DNA of 64,000 nucleotides, taken from positions 1 through 64,000 of the forward strand of contig CAYONP010000022.1 in the NCBI GenBank assembly GCA_964405335.1, read 5' to 3'. This stretch comes from CAYONP01 sp964405335 (GTDB lineage: Bacteria > Armatimonadota > UBA10988). Positions 28,350-37,478 of the stretch are shown piece after piece. Below the pieces are notes generated by a model. It did no database searches. It was not told the DNA's origin and worked only from the letters and a program-made list of their open reading frames with translations. A program made the translations under genes and the position numbers. The stretch's first letter is position 1. Every line of letters starts with the position of its first letter.

Positions 28350-30313
28350 CAGCCTGCTGCTCCCCGCCCGCCCGACGCGGCACTCAGCTTGTAGACCGCC
28401 AAGGGCCGCGCCCGGTTGCGTACGGTGAAATCACCCATCGGCTCGAACACCACCCGCGCACCCAGCCGTTCGGCCGCCCGTTGCCGGACTTCCTCGGTGA
28501 CCAGCAGCTCGACGCCCAGCTCCTTGGTCAGCCCCTCGAGCCGCGAGGCGGCGTTGACCGTATCGCCCAGCGCCGTGTACTGCATCCGGCGGCCTGAGCC
28601 GATGTTTCCCACGATGGCGTCACCAAAATGCAAACCGATTCCGATCTTAATCTGACGCCAGCCCCGGCGGCCCCATTCCTCGTTCAGCTCCTCCAGCCGC
28701 TGCAGCATCTCGATCGCACAGACGCAGGCCAGGGCCGACTCATTCTCGCCCTCGTCCAAGAACGGGCCGAACAGCGCCATCACCGCGTCGCCGATGAACT
28801 TGTCCAGCACGCCACGGTAGCGCTCGACCGCCTCGGTCATGGCGCTCAAGTACTCGCCGATCTGCTGTACCACACGTTCCGGCTCGTGCTCTTCGCAGAA
28901 GGCGGTGAAGCCGCGGATGTCGCTGAACAGCACGCACAGCGGCTGGCGCACCCCCTGCTCGTGCGCGATGCTCGGGTCGTCGGCGATTTGGTCGACCACC
29001 TCGGGCGCGACGTACATCGAGAAGCTGCGCCGCAGCTCGGCCTTGCGCAGCTCTTCGGTGACCAGGCGCTGCAGGCCCATGACCAGCGTCGACCCGAACA
29101 CGCCGATCAGGACCTGCGACCAACTGGGCACCATACGCCCGAGCCAGAACAACGCCTCCATCGCGCCGATCAGGAGGCACGCCAGCACCACCGCCAGGAT
29201 CATCGCGCGGCGCGGCGGGAGGAAGAGGAAGAACCAGACCGGCAGAATCACGGCCAGCATCATCAGCGCCCGCTCGACGGCCAGCGGCACCTGCTCGGCC
29301 GGCAGCTCGTAGAGCAGGTTGGCCAGGATTTCGGCGTTCAGCTCAACGCCCGACAGCACCGGATCGAGCGGGTTGGCGCGGATGTCGGTCGTGCCGGTGG
29401 CCGTCTCGCCGACCAGCACGATCTTGCCCGCGAACTCGGCCGGCTCGGCGTCGAGCGCGTCGACAAAGCTGATTGTCGGCACCGGCTTGCCCAGGCCCGG
29501 CCGCGGCAGGCCGCCCCGCCGCGCCAGCGGTCGCAGCCACAGCCGGCCGTGGACCAGCGGCACCGGCTTGCCGGCCAGGTGCAGCGCCTCGGGCGCGCCG
29601 GCGGTGGCATCAGCCGGCGCCGTGCCGCTGGCCAGCGCCGCGACGGCCACGGCGAAGTGCGGCAGGATGACCTCGTTCTCGGTCAGCTTGGTCTGCGTCG
29701 GCCGGCGGTAGACCCCATCGTCGTCGGCATCGACATCGACGTAGCCGAGCGCGCCGGCCGCAGCGACCAGCGCCGGGAGCGGCGGCTCGAGCTGGTGGCT
29801 ATAGAGCCGCAACGCGTCGGGCCACCAGCCGCTGACCCGTGGCTTGGGCAGCCGGGCAAGCAGCGCGGCCAGGCGCTGTTGGTCGGTGCTCGATTGGGTC
29901 GGCACGCCGCCGAACAGGTGGAACGGGATGACCACCCGGCCGTGGCGCGCCATCGCCGCGGCCAGCGCTTCGTCGCCGGCGCGATCGACCGGATCGGGAT
30001 CGCTGAACAGCACGTCGATGCCGACCGCCGAGGCGAGCGCCAGCCGGTCGAGCAGCGCGGCATATTGCGCCCGCGACCAGTAGCGCAGCCGGCCGAAGGC
30101 CTCGATGGTCCGGTCGTCGACGGCGACGACCAGGATGTCGCCGGGAAACGGCCGCTCGGCGTCCCGCCGGGCACGCTCACGCCAGTGAGCGTCGGTGATG
30201 AAGCGATCGAAGCCGACGGCCACCGGCGAGTGCCCGGCGGCGATGACGACCAGCAGCAGGCACAGCACGAGCAGGCGCGTGCGCCAGAGGCTCAACCGGC
30301 GGCTCCGTTCCAC
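28349..30313 (-). CDS. CHASE2-domain adenylate/guanylate cyclase
   Basis: A 654-residue membrane receptor cyclase. An N-terminal membrane helix is followed by an extracytoplasmic CHASE2 domain (DILVVAVDDRTIEAFG, VGIDVLFSDPDPVD, GKIVLVGETATGTTDI), then three membrane helices at about 340-420, and a class III cyclase domain: CVLFSDIRGFTAFCE and LDKFIGDAVMALFG carry the metal Asp residues, and YTALGDTVNAASRLEG the Asn-Arg pair. Catalytically complete. Coupled to fecR through a TGATG overlap. Together with the cyclase at 11.7 kb it is a possible source of the ligand for the GNAT-CNBD protein. Confidence 0.95.
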   Translation of the reverse strand: MERSRRLSLWRTRLLVLCLLLVVIAAGHSPVAVGFDRFITDAHWRERARRDAERPFPGDILVVAVDDRTIEAFGRLRYWSRAQYAALLDRLALASAVGIDVLFSDPDPVDRAGDEALAAAMARHGRVVIPFHLFGGVPTQSSTDQQRLAALLARLPKPRVSGWWPDALRLYSHQLEPPLPALVAAAGALGYVDVDADDDGVYRRPTQTKLTENEVILPHFAVAVAALASGTAPADATAGAPEALHLAGKPVPLVHGRLWLRPLARRGGLPRPGLGKPVPTISFVDALDAEPAEFAGKIVLVGETATGTTDIRANPLDPVLSGVELNAEILANLLYELPAEQVPLAVERALMMLAVILPVWFFLFLPPRRAMILAVVLACLLIGAMEALFWLGRMVPSWSQVLIGVFGSTLVMGLQRLVTEELRKAELRRSFSMYVAPEVVDQIADDPSIAHEQGVRQPLCVLFSDIRGFTAFCEEHEPERVVQQIGEYLSAMTEAVERYRGVLDKFIGDAVMALFGPFLDEGENESALACVCAIEMLQRLEELNEEWGRRGWRQIKIGIGLHFGDAIVGNIGSGRRMQYTALGDTVNAASRLEGLTKELGVELLVTEEVRQRAAERLGARVVFEPMGDFTVRNRARPLAVYKLSAASGGRGAAG

Positions 30314-30350
30314 CAGTATAAGCGCGCGCCGGCGGTGCGAGCGGCGACGG

Positions 30351-31358
30351 CTACTGGCTCAGGCGGGTGATCCGAAGATCGACCACCAGCGGCCGGTGAT
30401 CGCTCGTCGGGCCGGGCAAGACGCTTGCGCGCCGGGCTTCGATGCCCTCGCTGAGCAGCACATGGTCGATCCGCCAGACCGGCTTGTTGACCCGGAAGGT
30501 CGGCCCTAAGCCCCAGCCGGCATCGGCGAAGGCATCGCGGAAGTGCCGTCGCATCCGGCGGTAGTACCAGCCGCGCGGCGGGGTGTTGAAGTCCCCGACG
30601 ACCAGCGTTGGCCGCAGTGGGAAGCTGCCGATCGCCTCGACCTGCTCGACCTGCGCCTGCCGAATCGCATTGGTTTCGCGCAACTGCGAGCGGAGCGCAC
30701 CGGGGCCCTGGCGGGCGTGGCGCGGAGCCGCGGCGGTCATGAAGTGGACGTTGACCAGGTCGAACGTATGGCCGTCACGGCGCAGGGTGACTTGCTGGAA
30801 CACGCCACGACGCTGCTCCTCGAGCTCGAAGCGCCCGGCGCCGACCATCTGGCAGCGGGTGAGCACGACCAACTCGCCGTCCTGCGCGCCGTCCCAGCCG
30901 GGCAGGTGGTCGAGCAGAAGCTCATAGTACTGCGCCGAGCCGTACTCCTGGAGGCAGATGACATCCGGCTCGGCCCGCCGCAGGGTCTGCCAGATCGCCT
31001 CGAAATCGCCGCTGCCGCGCAAGTTCCAGCTCAGCACCCGCACCGCCGGACCTTCGGCCGGCCAGAGCGTCGGCAGATCGATCTGGAAGCCGAGCAGGAT
31101 GAACACCGCATAGAGCACGGCGAGCAGGTTCGACCGCGCCAGGCGCGGTTCGCCCGCCCGCCGGCTGAGCCACCAGAGCAGCAGCGGCAGCGGCACGAAG
31201 ATGTGTTGTGGCAGGTAGACCAGGAAGGCCGTCGCCCAGTGCCGCTCGCCGACCAGCTCTTGCAGGCACCAGACGCCGAGCAGCAGCAGCCACGACCAGC
31301 GCGTCCAGCGCGCCAACCGCGAGCGCCGCGCCGGCGTGGCCTCGTCGGGCTCGCTCAC
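30351..31358 (-). CDS. membrane-anchored endonuclease/exonuclease/phosphatase family protein
   Basis: A 335-residue protein with three N-terminal hydrophobic helices (about residues 20-105) and a C-terminal DNase I-like domain: VRVLSWNLRGSGDF, VICLQEYGS, LVNVHFMTA, LVVGDFNTPPRGW, RIDHVLLSEG and SDHRPLVVDL. The layout resembles membrane-bound EEP proteins of unknown phosphodiester substrate. Start GTG 31358 is chosen because it forms a GTGA overlap with the preceding gene's stop; the frame is open 13 codons further. It is a distant paralogue of the soluble EEP gene at 15.5 kb. Confidence 0.88.
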   Translation of the reverse strand: MSEPDEATPARRSRLARWTRWSWLLLLGVWCLQELVGERHWATAFLVYLPQHIFVPLPLLLWWLSRRAGEPRLARSNLLAVLYAVFILLGFQIDLPTLWPAEGPAVRVLSWNLRGSGDFEAIWQTLRRAEPDVICLQEYGSAQYYELLLDHLPGWDGAQDGELVVLTRCQMVGAGRFELEEQRRGVFQQVTLRRDGHTFDLVNVHFMTAAAPRHARQGPGALRSQLRETNAIRQAQVEQVEAIGSFPLRPTLVVGDFNTPPRGWYYRRMRRHFRDAFADAGWGLGPTFRVNKPVWRIDHVLLSEGIEARRASVLPGPTSDHRPLVVDLRITRLSQ

Positions 31359-33622
31359 CGCGGGACCGACTCGGGGTCGGTGGTGAGATAGAGACAATCC
31401 AGCATCGCGCCGTCCTCGCGCACGCTCAGCTCCAGTAGCGTCTCGCCGGCGGCCAGGCGCACCGGCGTGGCGCCGGTGGTCTCGAGCGCCAGCGGCACCC
31501 AGGCCCAGTCGGCGTGCACGCCGAGGTGCCAGTCGACCTGCGACAGCGGCTCGCTGGTCTCGCCGGCGACCCGAACGAAGTACGAATCGTCATCGGGCGT
31601 CGGCGTCTTGACCCGCGCCCAGACGTAGATTGCCCGCGCCGCGGGGAGCCTCAAACGCCAACCGACGCTGCCCAGCCCGCCGCCGCGCGCGCCTGGCTCG
31701 CCCGGCTGCCAAACGAACCCGCCGCCCGAGGCCAGGGCGTCGGCGCCGGGCTCCAGCGCGCCGAGCAGCATTCCCGCCTCGGCCTCGAGCGTCAGGCCGC
31801 CGGTCAGCGGCAGCTCGACCAACGGCGCAGCGGTGGTCGCCAGCGAGGCGGAGGCCATCGGTTCGGCACGCTCGAGGATCGGCCGGCCGATCTCCTCGCC
31901 GTCGACCTCGAGCACCGCGCGGGTGGGCAGCGGATCGAGGCTCAGCGGACCGCGGTACGGCGGCACGGCCGCCACGGCGACTGGGCCCTCGACACCCGCC
32001 ACGCGCAGGCTGACGCCCTCATCGGTCGATAGCTCGGCCGCCGCGCCGGCGAACTCACGCCGGAAGGCCGCGAACGCCTCGTCGGCCGGCAGCTCGGCCA
32101 CCCGCAGCCAGAGCAGCGCGCCGGGATAATCCTCGCGCGCGGCCAGGCCCCACGGGTCGTGATGCATGATGGTCAGGCGAAGCGCGCCGTGCGGATTGCC
32201 GTCGTCGACCAGCGCCACGGACGCCGGTCGGCCCTGCCGGTCGCGCGCCCAGGGCACGCGGATCGCCACCGCCGCGGCGCCGTAGCGCAGCGTCACCGGC
32301 TCGCCGATCGCCACCGGCTGCACGCCCGCCTCGCCCAGCGACACGGGCCGGTTGCCGACCCAGATCTCGTCGGCGCCGCGCGGCAGGACGAAGTGGCTCT
32401 CGAGCGTGGCGGTCCCGTCGGGGATGTCGCTCGGGCGGTAGACGACGAGGGCGACGGCATCCGGCCCGCGCTGCGCCGCGGTCCAGAAGGGATAGAGGTG
32501 GAGCGACTTCTGGTGCGGCCCGGCCGGCACGCGGCCGGTGCCATACGGGTCGCGCCGGCCGTCGGGCAGGAAGTAGCCGCGTACCTGCTCCGGTGGTCCG
32601 GCCAGGTCGACGGTCAGCGGCAGGTCCATGTCGCGGTAGCCGGCGGCCGAGCTGCCCAGGCTCACCGCGCCGGTCAGGTAGTGCGTCTTGGCCTCGCCCA
32701 GCGTCGGCCCCCAGCTCTGGCGCACGGTGCGCGGCAGCCGGGTCGCGATCTCCCGGGGCCGCCAGCCACAGAAGGCGAAGGCGAGCGGCAGCGGGCCTGG
32801 TTCGGCGGCAAGCCCGAACGCCGCCGCCTGCGCGTCGAGCATGCCATGGCCGCGGAGGTAGTCGTAGTCGCGAGAGCGCGAGCCGCCGAGCCGGCGCGAT
32901 GGCGCGAACCAGTTCAGCGCCACATCGGTCCAGAGCAGTTCGAGCATCGCCGCCGCCTGCGCGCGGCCGGTCTCGCGCCCGGCGAACTGCTCGATGATCA
33001 GCAGCACCTCGCTGTCGACCCCGGAGTAGGTCGGGCTGTCGTACTCGTGCGTGCCGTAGCGCCAGGTGTAGAGCCCAACCTGCTCGAACCGCCGGTAGCC
33101 CTCGTCGGCCAGGTCGGCCTGCTCGAGCCCTTCGCCGAGCAGGATCAGACAGGCGGCGTTCATCAGCGCGATGTTGGTGTAGCTCGGCGAGACGCCGTGC
33201 CGGCGGCAGCCCTCGCCGCCGTATTCGAGCAGCTCGCGGAGCGTGGCCCGCACCGGCGCCTCGAGCCGCTCGGCATGGCGCAGCCAGAGCAGGCTGCCGG
33301 GCAACATGCAGAAGTCGACCGCGTTGAAGTCGAGCACCTCGAGCTCGGCCAGGCGCCAGCGGAAGTTGCCGTAGCCGCGGCTGGCCTCGTGGCGATCCTG
33401 CATCGTCGCGGCGAGCTCGAGCAGCGGCCCGAGCCGCTCGGGATGTTGCTCCGCCTCGCACAGCGCCAGGGCGTAGCCGAACAGGTCGCGCGAGGCGAGG
33501 GTCGGCTCGCGCGCCTCGACGCGCGCCCAGACCCGCTCGCCGGCGACCACCGCGTCGGCGACGATGCGTGCGGAGTCGATCGCCGGCGCCGTGGCGACGA
33601 GCAGGCAGAGGAGCACGCTCAT
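31355..33622 (-). CDS. secreted protein of unknown function, toroid plus beta-sandwich
   Basis: A 755-residue protein with a short signal peptide (MSVLLCLLVATAPA). The first 280 residues are helical, with features of an alpha/alpha-toroid like polysaccharide lyases (GVSPSYTNIALMNAACLI, YDSPTYSGVDSEVLL). The middle is beta-rich, and the last 130 residues (ARAIYVWARVKTPTPDDDSY, HADWAWVPLALE) look like a carbohydrate-binding beta-sandwich. It lies between an isomerase gene and a membrane EEP gene in the same operon. A role in extracellular polysaccharide breakdown is plausible; no catalytic residue can be named. Confidence 0.8.
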   Translation of the reverse strand: MSVLLCLLVATAPAIDSARIVADAVVAGERVWARVEAREPTLASRDLFGYALALCEAEQHPERLGPLLELAATMQDRHEASRGYGNFRWRLAELEVLDFNAVDFCMLPGSLLWLRHAERLEAPVRATLRELLEYGGEGCRRHGVSPSYTNIALMNAACLILLGEGLEQADLADEGYRRFEQVGLYTWRYGTHEYDSPTYSGVDSEVLLIIEQFAGRETGRAQAAAMLELLWTDVALNWFAPSRRLGGSRSRDYDYLRGHGMLDAQAAAFGLAAEPGPLPLAFAFCGWRPREIATRLPRTVRQSWGPTLGEAKTHYLTGAVSLGSSAAGYRDMDLPLTVDLAGPPEQVRGYFLPDGRRDPYGTGRVPAGPHQKSLHLYPFWTAAQRGPDAVALVVYRPSDIPDGTATLESHFVLPRGADEIWVGNRPVSLGEAGVQPVAIGEPVTLRYGAAAVAIRVPWARDRQGRPASVALVDDGNPHGALRLTIMHHDPWGLAAREDYPGALLWLRVAELPADEAFAAFRREFAGAAAELSTDEGVSLRVAGVEGPVAVAAVPPYRGPLSLDPLPTRAVLEVDGEEIGRPILERAEPMASASLATTAAPLVELPLTGGLTLEAEAGMLLGALEPGADALASGGGFVWQPGEPGARGGGLGSVGWRLRLPAARAIYVWARVKTPTPDDDSYFVRVAGETSEPLSQVDWHLGVHADWAWVPLALETTGATPVRLAAGETLLELSVREDGAMLDCLYLTTDPESVPR

Positions 33623-33637
33623 GTCGGTCTCGTCGGG

Positions 33638-34405
33638 CTACTTGCCCATCTCGCGCAGCGCGGCGAGGCAGCGCTCGACCGCTTCGAGCGGCGGGTACTT
33701 GTCGCTCTCATACTCGACGATGTACCACTCGGTGCCGCCGGTCGACTCACACACCCGAAACACGTCGTCCCACGGCACGTCGTCCTCGCCGATCAGCGGG
33801 CGGAAGCCGTCGTGGCCGTCGAGGCCCTGCTTGAACGGCTTGAGGTGGACGGTCACCGCGCGGCCGGGATAACCCTCGAGCAGGGCCACCAGGTCGGCGC
33901 CGCCGAACAGCCCGTTGCCCATGTCGAGCTGCATCACCACGTCGGCGTCGGTGTTGCCGAACAACAGGTCCCAGGGCAGGTCGCCCTCCATCGGCGTGAA
34001 CTCCGTGTGGTGGTTGTGGTAACCGGTGACGAACCCCTCGCCGCGCACCGCGGCCGCGATCTCGTTGAACAGCCGCGCCGTCTCGAGCCAGGCCGCCCGG
34101 CTCTCGGTCCGCTCGCGGGGCAGCCCGGGGCAGATCAGGTAGCGGTTGCCCAGCGTGCGCTGAAAGGCCATCGTCTCGGCCAGCGCGTCGCCGGTCAGCG
34201 TCGGCAGGCCGAGGTGCCCACCGCAGCAGCGCAGGCCGCAGTCGTCGAGCATCTTGCGGATGTCCTCGGCCGACCAGCCGTAGTAGCCGGCAAACTCGAC
34301 GCCGTCATAGCCCATCGCGGCAACCTTGGCCAGGCAGCCCGGCAGGTCGGCCTCGCAGTCATGCCGGATGGAGTAGAGCTGCAGGCCAATCGGAATCTCG
34401 CCCAT
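33638..34405 (-). CDS. sugar phosphate isomerase/epimerase (xylose isomerase-like TIM barrel)
   Basis: A 255-residue AP-endonuclease-2-type TIM barrel. Motifs: IGLQLYSIRHDC at the N-terminus, YDGVEFAGYYG, GYHNHHTEF (metal ligands), VVMQLDMGNGL, VTVHLKPF and EWYIVEYES. These match sugar phosphate isomerase/epimerase family members common in carbohydrate-degrading bacteria. Start at ATG 34405; an in-frame ATG four codons upstream is possible. The next gene begins 15 bp after its stop. Substrate unknown. Confidence 0.9.
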   Translation of the reverse strand: MGEIPIGLQLYSIRHDCEADLPGCLAKVAAMGYDGVEFAGYYGWSAEDIRKMLDDCGLRCCGGHLGLPTLTGDALAETMAFQRTLGNRYLICPGLPRERTESRAAWLETARLFNEIAAAVRGEGFVTGYHNHHTEFTPMEGDLPWDLLFGNTDADVVMQLDMGNGLFGGADLVALLEGYPGRAVTVHLKPFKQGLDGHDGFRPLIGEDDVPWDDVFRVCESTGGTEWYIVEYESDKYPPLEAVERCLAALREMGK

Positions 34406-34525
34406 GTCACAGACCACCTTTCCGCGCCCCGAGGAGCGACGGCAGTGGATTGGCGGCGGACGACCGGTGTTCCTTCACCCGCAGCCGGCGCGCGGCCTGA
34501 CCGCCCGACCCTGCCTGGTCAGTAG

Positions 34526-34542
34526 GGCGGGCTGTGCCCGCC
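34526..34542. repeat. GGCGGG-CTGTG-CCCGCC hairpin
   Basis: A perfect 6-bp stem with a 5-nt loop, preceded by TAG. The TAGGGCGGGC...GCCCGCC form recalls dispersed hairpin repeats of Planctomycetota-like genomes. Confidence 0.5.
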
Positions 34543-34645
34543 ACGGCCGGAGCGCCACGTCAGCTCGGTGCGCGAGCGCCGGCGGCGCGGCCTGACCGCC
34601 CCGACCCCCATAGGGGTTGACTTTGGGCCCGGGGACCGCCTCTCG

Positions 34646-34721
34646 GTGCCACTGGCGGCTTGCCCGCCAGTGCCGCCGACGAGCTGCTGGACAGCACTGG
34701 CGGACAAGCCGCCAGTGGCAC
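34646..34721. repeat. double-hairpin inverted repeat (BIME-like)
   Basis: The 28-bp arm 34646-34673 is the reverse complement of 34694-34721 with a single mismatch, separated by 20 bp. Each arm is also its own hairpin: CACTGGCGG, a 5-nt loop, CCGCCAGTG. Such mirrored REP pairs are usually multi-copy. Confidence 0.75.
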
Positions 34722-34790
34722 TATTCGCGTATTCCGGCTCCAGGACTAACGCCTATGGGATCGGGGGGTTAGGCTGATGCCCGTCAAGCA

Positions 34791-36680
34791 TCAGAAGGTA
34801 AAAATCTCATGCCCCCGCACCCCGGCGATCGCGTCGACCAGCACCCACAGCCCGGCGCTGACGTACTCAGCCAGAATCAGGGCGAGGAAGCCCGGCAGCA
34901 GCTTGCGGTAGAGCTTCGCCCCGCCGAAGCGCAGCGTGGCCGACTTGAGCAGCCAGCCGAGCAGGATGGGGAACCAGAAGTTGATCATCGGCCAACTGGC
35001 GCCCATCAGGTAGCCGAGCGGGTGGAGCGGCCAGCGCCACGAGACGAAGTGGGCGGTGAGCAGCCCGGTCATGCTGGCCGCGCCGCCGGCCACCCAGAGC
35101 AGGTCGGTCGGCCGCGCCGGCTCACCGACGGTGACCAGGTGGGTGGTCCACGGGCACCACAGGTTGTTGGCATAGTGGCCGGTGAACCAGGGGTTGAGCG
35201 TCGAGCCGCCATAGCTGGTCATCAGGCGCGTGGCGCTGTAGAGCGAGGCCGGCACGGCGATGGCGACAGCCAGGATCATCGCCCAGAAGAAGCCGCGCGG
35301 CCGGGCGCCGCCGGCCTCGGCGAGCTTCAGTCCCTCCAGCGCCGCCGGCTGCAGCGGACTGCGGTTGTCGAGCATGAACAGGTGGTCGAGCAGCGTCAGC
35401 GCCGGAATCCGCCGCGCCCCCATCGCGCCGGTGCCGAACGCGCTCAAGGCCAGGTTGAGCGGCCGGTACGGATGCTGCACATAGAGCATTCCCGCCTCGG
35501 CCACCAGCCGCGTGGCGACGAGCTGGAAGAGCAGGTAGACCAGACAGAGCCCGACCACCCACCCCACCCCGGCGCCGACCAACTGCCCCCACAGGCCGAG
35601 GAGCAGCAGCCCGCCCGCGGCCAGGCCGACGACCCCGCGGCGGCTGAGCGCCTCCTCGTCGCGCCGCCAGCGGCCGGTCAGGTGCTTGCGCGCGGTCCAG
35701 AGCAGCAGCAGCCCCTGCACGATGACCCCGCCAATCATCTGCAGCGCCACGAACCGCCGCACCGGATAGGCCTGGACGAAGCTCATGGTGTAACCGAGCT
35801 TGGCCCCGACCAGTTGCTGGACCAGGAAAACCAGGTAGAAGTTCCAGAGCGAGAAGCCGACTTCGCTGGGCAGCAGGTAGCTGAGTCCGATGACGCTGAA
35901 GCTGAGCCGCAGCCAGAACGGCTTGACCGCCTCGGCGTAGCGCCCGCCCCAGTGCGCGCCGAGGTCGATCAGGTGGATGTTGGCCTGCGGCACCGCCGGG
36001 ATGTGGTGGTGGATGCCGTTGATCGAGTGCAGCACGAACGGCACGGCGAAGAAGGTCCAGACCAGCGGGTTGCGCAGGAAGGCCGGCAGCGCGCGCCCGT
36101 CGGCCACGTCGGTGACCGCCAACGGGAGCTGCATCAGGGGGAAGACCAGCCGCTCCTGCTCGATCCAGCTCCGGCGCACGGCGGCGACGATGCTGAGCAG
36201 GCAGGCATACAGCCCGGCGACCAGGATGCCCCAGCCGACGCCCATGCGCAGCACTACGCCGGCCGGCAGCGCGGCGTTCGGCGGCAGGCCCTCGTAGAGC
36301 CCCTTACTCAACGCCTCGTCGAACAGCAGCCAGCGGGGCAGCTTCTCGATCACGCCGACCGCGTAGAAGTTCTCCGGCGTGGCGAAGTAGTGCGGTCCGG
36401 CGGCATAGGAGAGCAGCAGGCCGGTCAACCCGAAGCTGGCCACGCCGGCGCCGGCGAGCATCATCGCATAGGCGCCGCGCAGTTCGTTGGCGCTCAGTCC
36501 GCGCCGTAGACGGCGCAGCGGCGCATTGGCCAGCACCAAGCCGAGGAGAATCACAAACGCGCCGATTGGGAAGCTGGTCAGCCCGAGCCAGGTTCCGCGC
36601 AGCACCAGGTCGCTGTAGGGCGTGAACAGACTCAGCGCCACCACACCGACCAACCCCAGCAGCAGCGCGCGGGGAGTCAT
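34791..36680 (-). CDS. DUF6785 family multi-pass membrane protein
   Basis: A 629-residue integral membrane protein with about 14 hydrophobic helices. Recognisable conserved stretches are LRGAYAMMLAGAGVAS, WGILVAGLYACLLSIV, SWIEQERLVFPLMQLP, LPSEVGFSLWNFYLVF, SFVQAYPVRRFVALQ, ATRLVAEAGMLYVQHP and MGASWPMINFWFPILLGWLLK. These belong to the DUF6784/DUF6785 family, distantly like oligopeptide transporters and abundant in Armatimonadota, Planctomycetota and Lentisphaerae. The transported compound is unknown. The isomerase gene upstream ends 3 bp before its start, so the two form one transcription unit. Confidence 0.88.
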   Translation of the reverse strand: MTPRALLLGLVGVVALSLFTPYSDLVLRGTWLGLTSFPIGAFVILLGLVLANAPLRRLRRGLSANELRGAYAMMLAGAGVASFGLTGLLLSYAAGPHYFATPENFYAVGVIEKLPRWLLFDEALSKGLYEGLPPNAALPAGVVLRMGVGWGILVAGLYACLLSIVAAVRRSWIEQERLVFPLMQLPLAVTDVADGRALPAFLRNPLVWTFFAVPFVLHSINGIHHHIPAVPQANIHLIDLGAHWGGRYAEAVKPFWLRLSFSVIGLSYLLPSEVGFSLWNFYLVFLVQQLVGAKLGYTMSFVQAYPVRRFVALQMIGGVIVQGLLLLWTARKHLTGRWRRDEEALSRRGVVGLAAGGLLLLGLWGQLVGAGVGWVVGLCLVYLLFQLVATRLVAEAGMLYVQHPYRPLNLALSAFGTGAMGARRIPALTLLDHLFMLDNRSPLQPAALEGLKLAEAGGARPRGFFWAMILAVAIAVPASLYSATRLMTSYGGSTLNPWFTGHYANNLWCPWTTHLVTVGEPARPTDLLWVAGGAASMTGLLTAHFVSWRWPLHPLGYLMGASWPMINFWFPILLGWLLKSATLRFGGAKLYRKLLPGFLALILAEYVSAGLWVLVDAIAGVRGHEIFTF

Positions 36681-36683
36681 CGC

Positions 36684-37478
36684 CTACACCAGCTCGATGA
36701 ACTCACGCCAACGGACCAGCCCGCTGTCGACCGGCTCGACCTCCGGGATCTCGTACTCCAGCGCGTAGTCGCCGTCGTAGCCGATGCCCTCCATCGCGGC
36801 CAGGCACCAGCCTAGATCGACCTCCCCCTCGCCCAGGTGGCAGCGCTCGAAGCCGCGCTCTGTCCAGCGGCCGTCCTTCAGGTGGATGTGCTTGACCCAG
36901 TCGCGGAACGTGCTGAAGGCGACCTTGTAGTCGGTGCCCGCCTGCAGCAGGTTGCACGGCTCATAGAGCACGCCGAAGTGATCCGAGCCGACCGCCTCGC
37001 AGAGGCGCAGGGCCAGCGCCGGCTCGCCGGCCAGGCTGCCGCGGTGGTTCTCCATCACCAGATAGACGCCGGCCGCCTCGGCTTCGGCCATCACCGCGCG
37101 GTAGTGCGGGGCGACCTTGTCGATCACCGCCGGATCGTCCGAATGGCCCGGCAAGGCACGCACCGTCCGCGCGCCGAACCGCGCGGCGAGCTGGATGGTC
37201 CGCCGCGTCGCCTCGAGTTCGGCGAACACGGCCTGCGGATCGTCATGGTCGAAGTCGCGCCCGCAGTAGGTGCCCAGGTTGACGATGCCGACCCCCGCCG
37301 CGCGCGCGGCCGCTTCGAACGAGTCGGGATCGCACTCGGCCGGATCGGCCGAGAAGTGCGGCGCCCTGCCCCAGACATCGAGCCGAGTCAGCCCGGTGGC
37401 CGCCAGCCGAGCGAAGGCGTCGGCGTAGGGCACGTCGCGGAGCGGGTAAGTGCAGCAGGAGACGCGGGCGAGGTTCAT
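36684..37478 (-). CDS. sugar phosphate isomerase/epimerase
   Basis: A 264-residue xylose isomerase-like TIM barrel. Motifs: VSCCTYPLRDVPYADAF, LTRLDVWGRAPHF, VNLGTYCGRDFDHDD, VYLVMENHRGS, FGVLYEPCNLLQAG, VKHIHLKDG and YALEYEIPE; the Glu, Asp/Asn and His positions fit metal-dependent sugar isomerases. Start ATG 37478 is preceded by GGAG six bases upstream, half in the loop of a GCAGGC-GCGGA-GCCTGC hairpin that could modulate translation. A broken copy of its 5' end lies at 38908-39003. Coupled to the DUF6785 gene. Confidence 0.92.
   Translation of the reverse strand: MNLARVSCCTYPLRDVPYADAFARLAATGLTRLDVWGRAPHFSADPAECDPDSFEAAARAAGVGIVNLGTYCGRDFDHDDPQAVFAELEATRRTIQLAARFGARTVRALPGHSDDPAVIDKVAPHYRAVMAEAEAAGVYLVMENHRGSLAGEPALALRLCEAVGSDHFGVLYEPCNLLQAGTDYKVAFSTFRDWVKHIHLKDGRWTERGFERCHLGEGEVDLGWCLAAMEGIGYDGDYALEYEIPEVEPVDSGLVRWREFIELV

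Larger units (their letters stand above)
34406..34790. other. intergenic region filled with REP-like palindromes
   Basis: About 385 bp with no gene. It contains two copies of a GCGCGGCCTGACCGCC stretch (34488-34503 and 34585-34600), a GGCGGG hairpin at 34526-34542, and a large inverted repeat at 34646-34721. The promoter of the isomerase gene to the left must lie here but I cannot pick it out. Confidence 0.7.

Noticed and set aside
32159..34525. A 788-codon plus-strand open frame
   Set aside because: Spans the antisense of two real minus-strand genes and an intergenic repeat, which no real gene would do.
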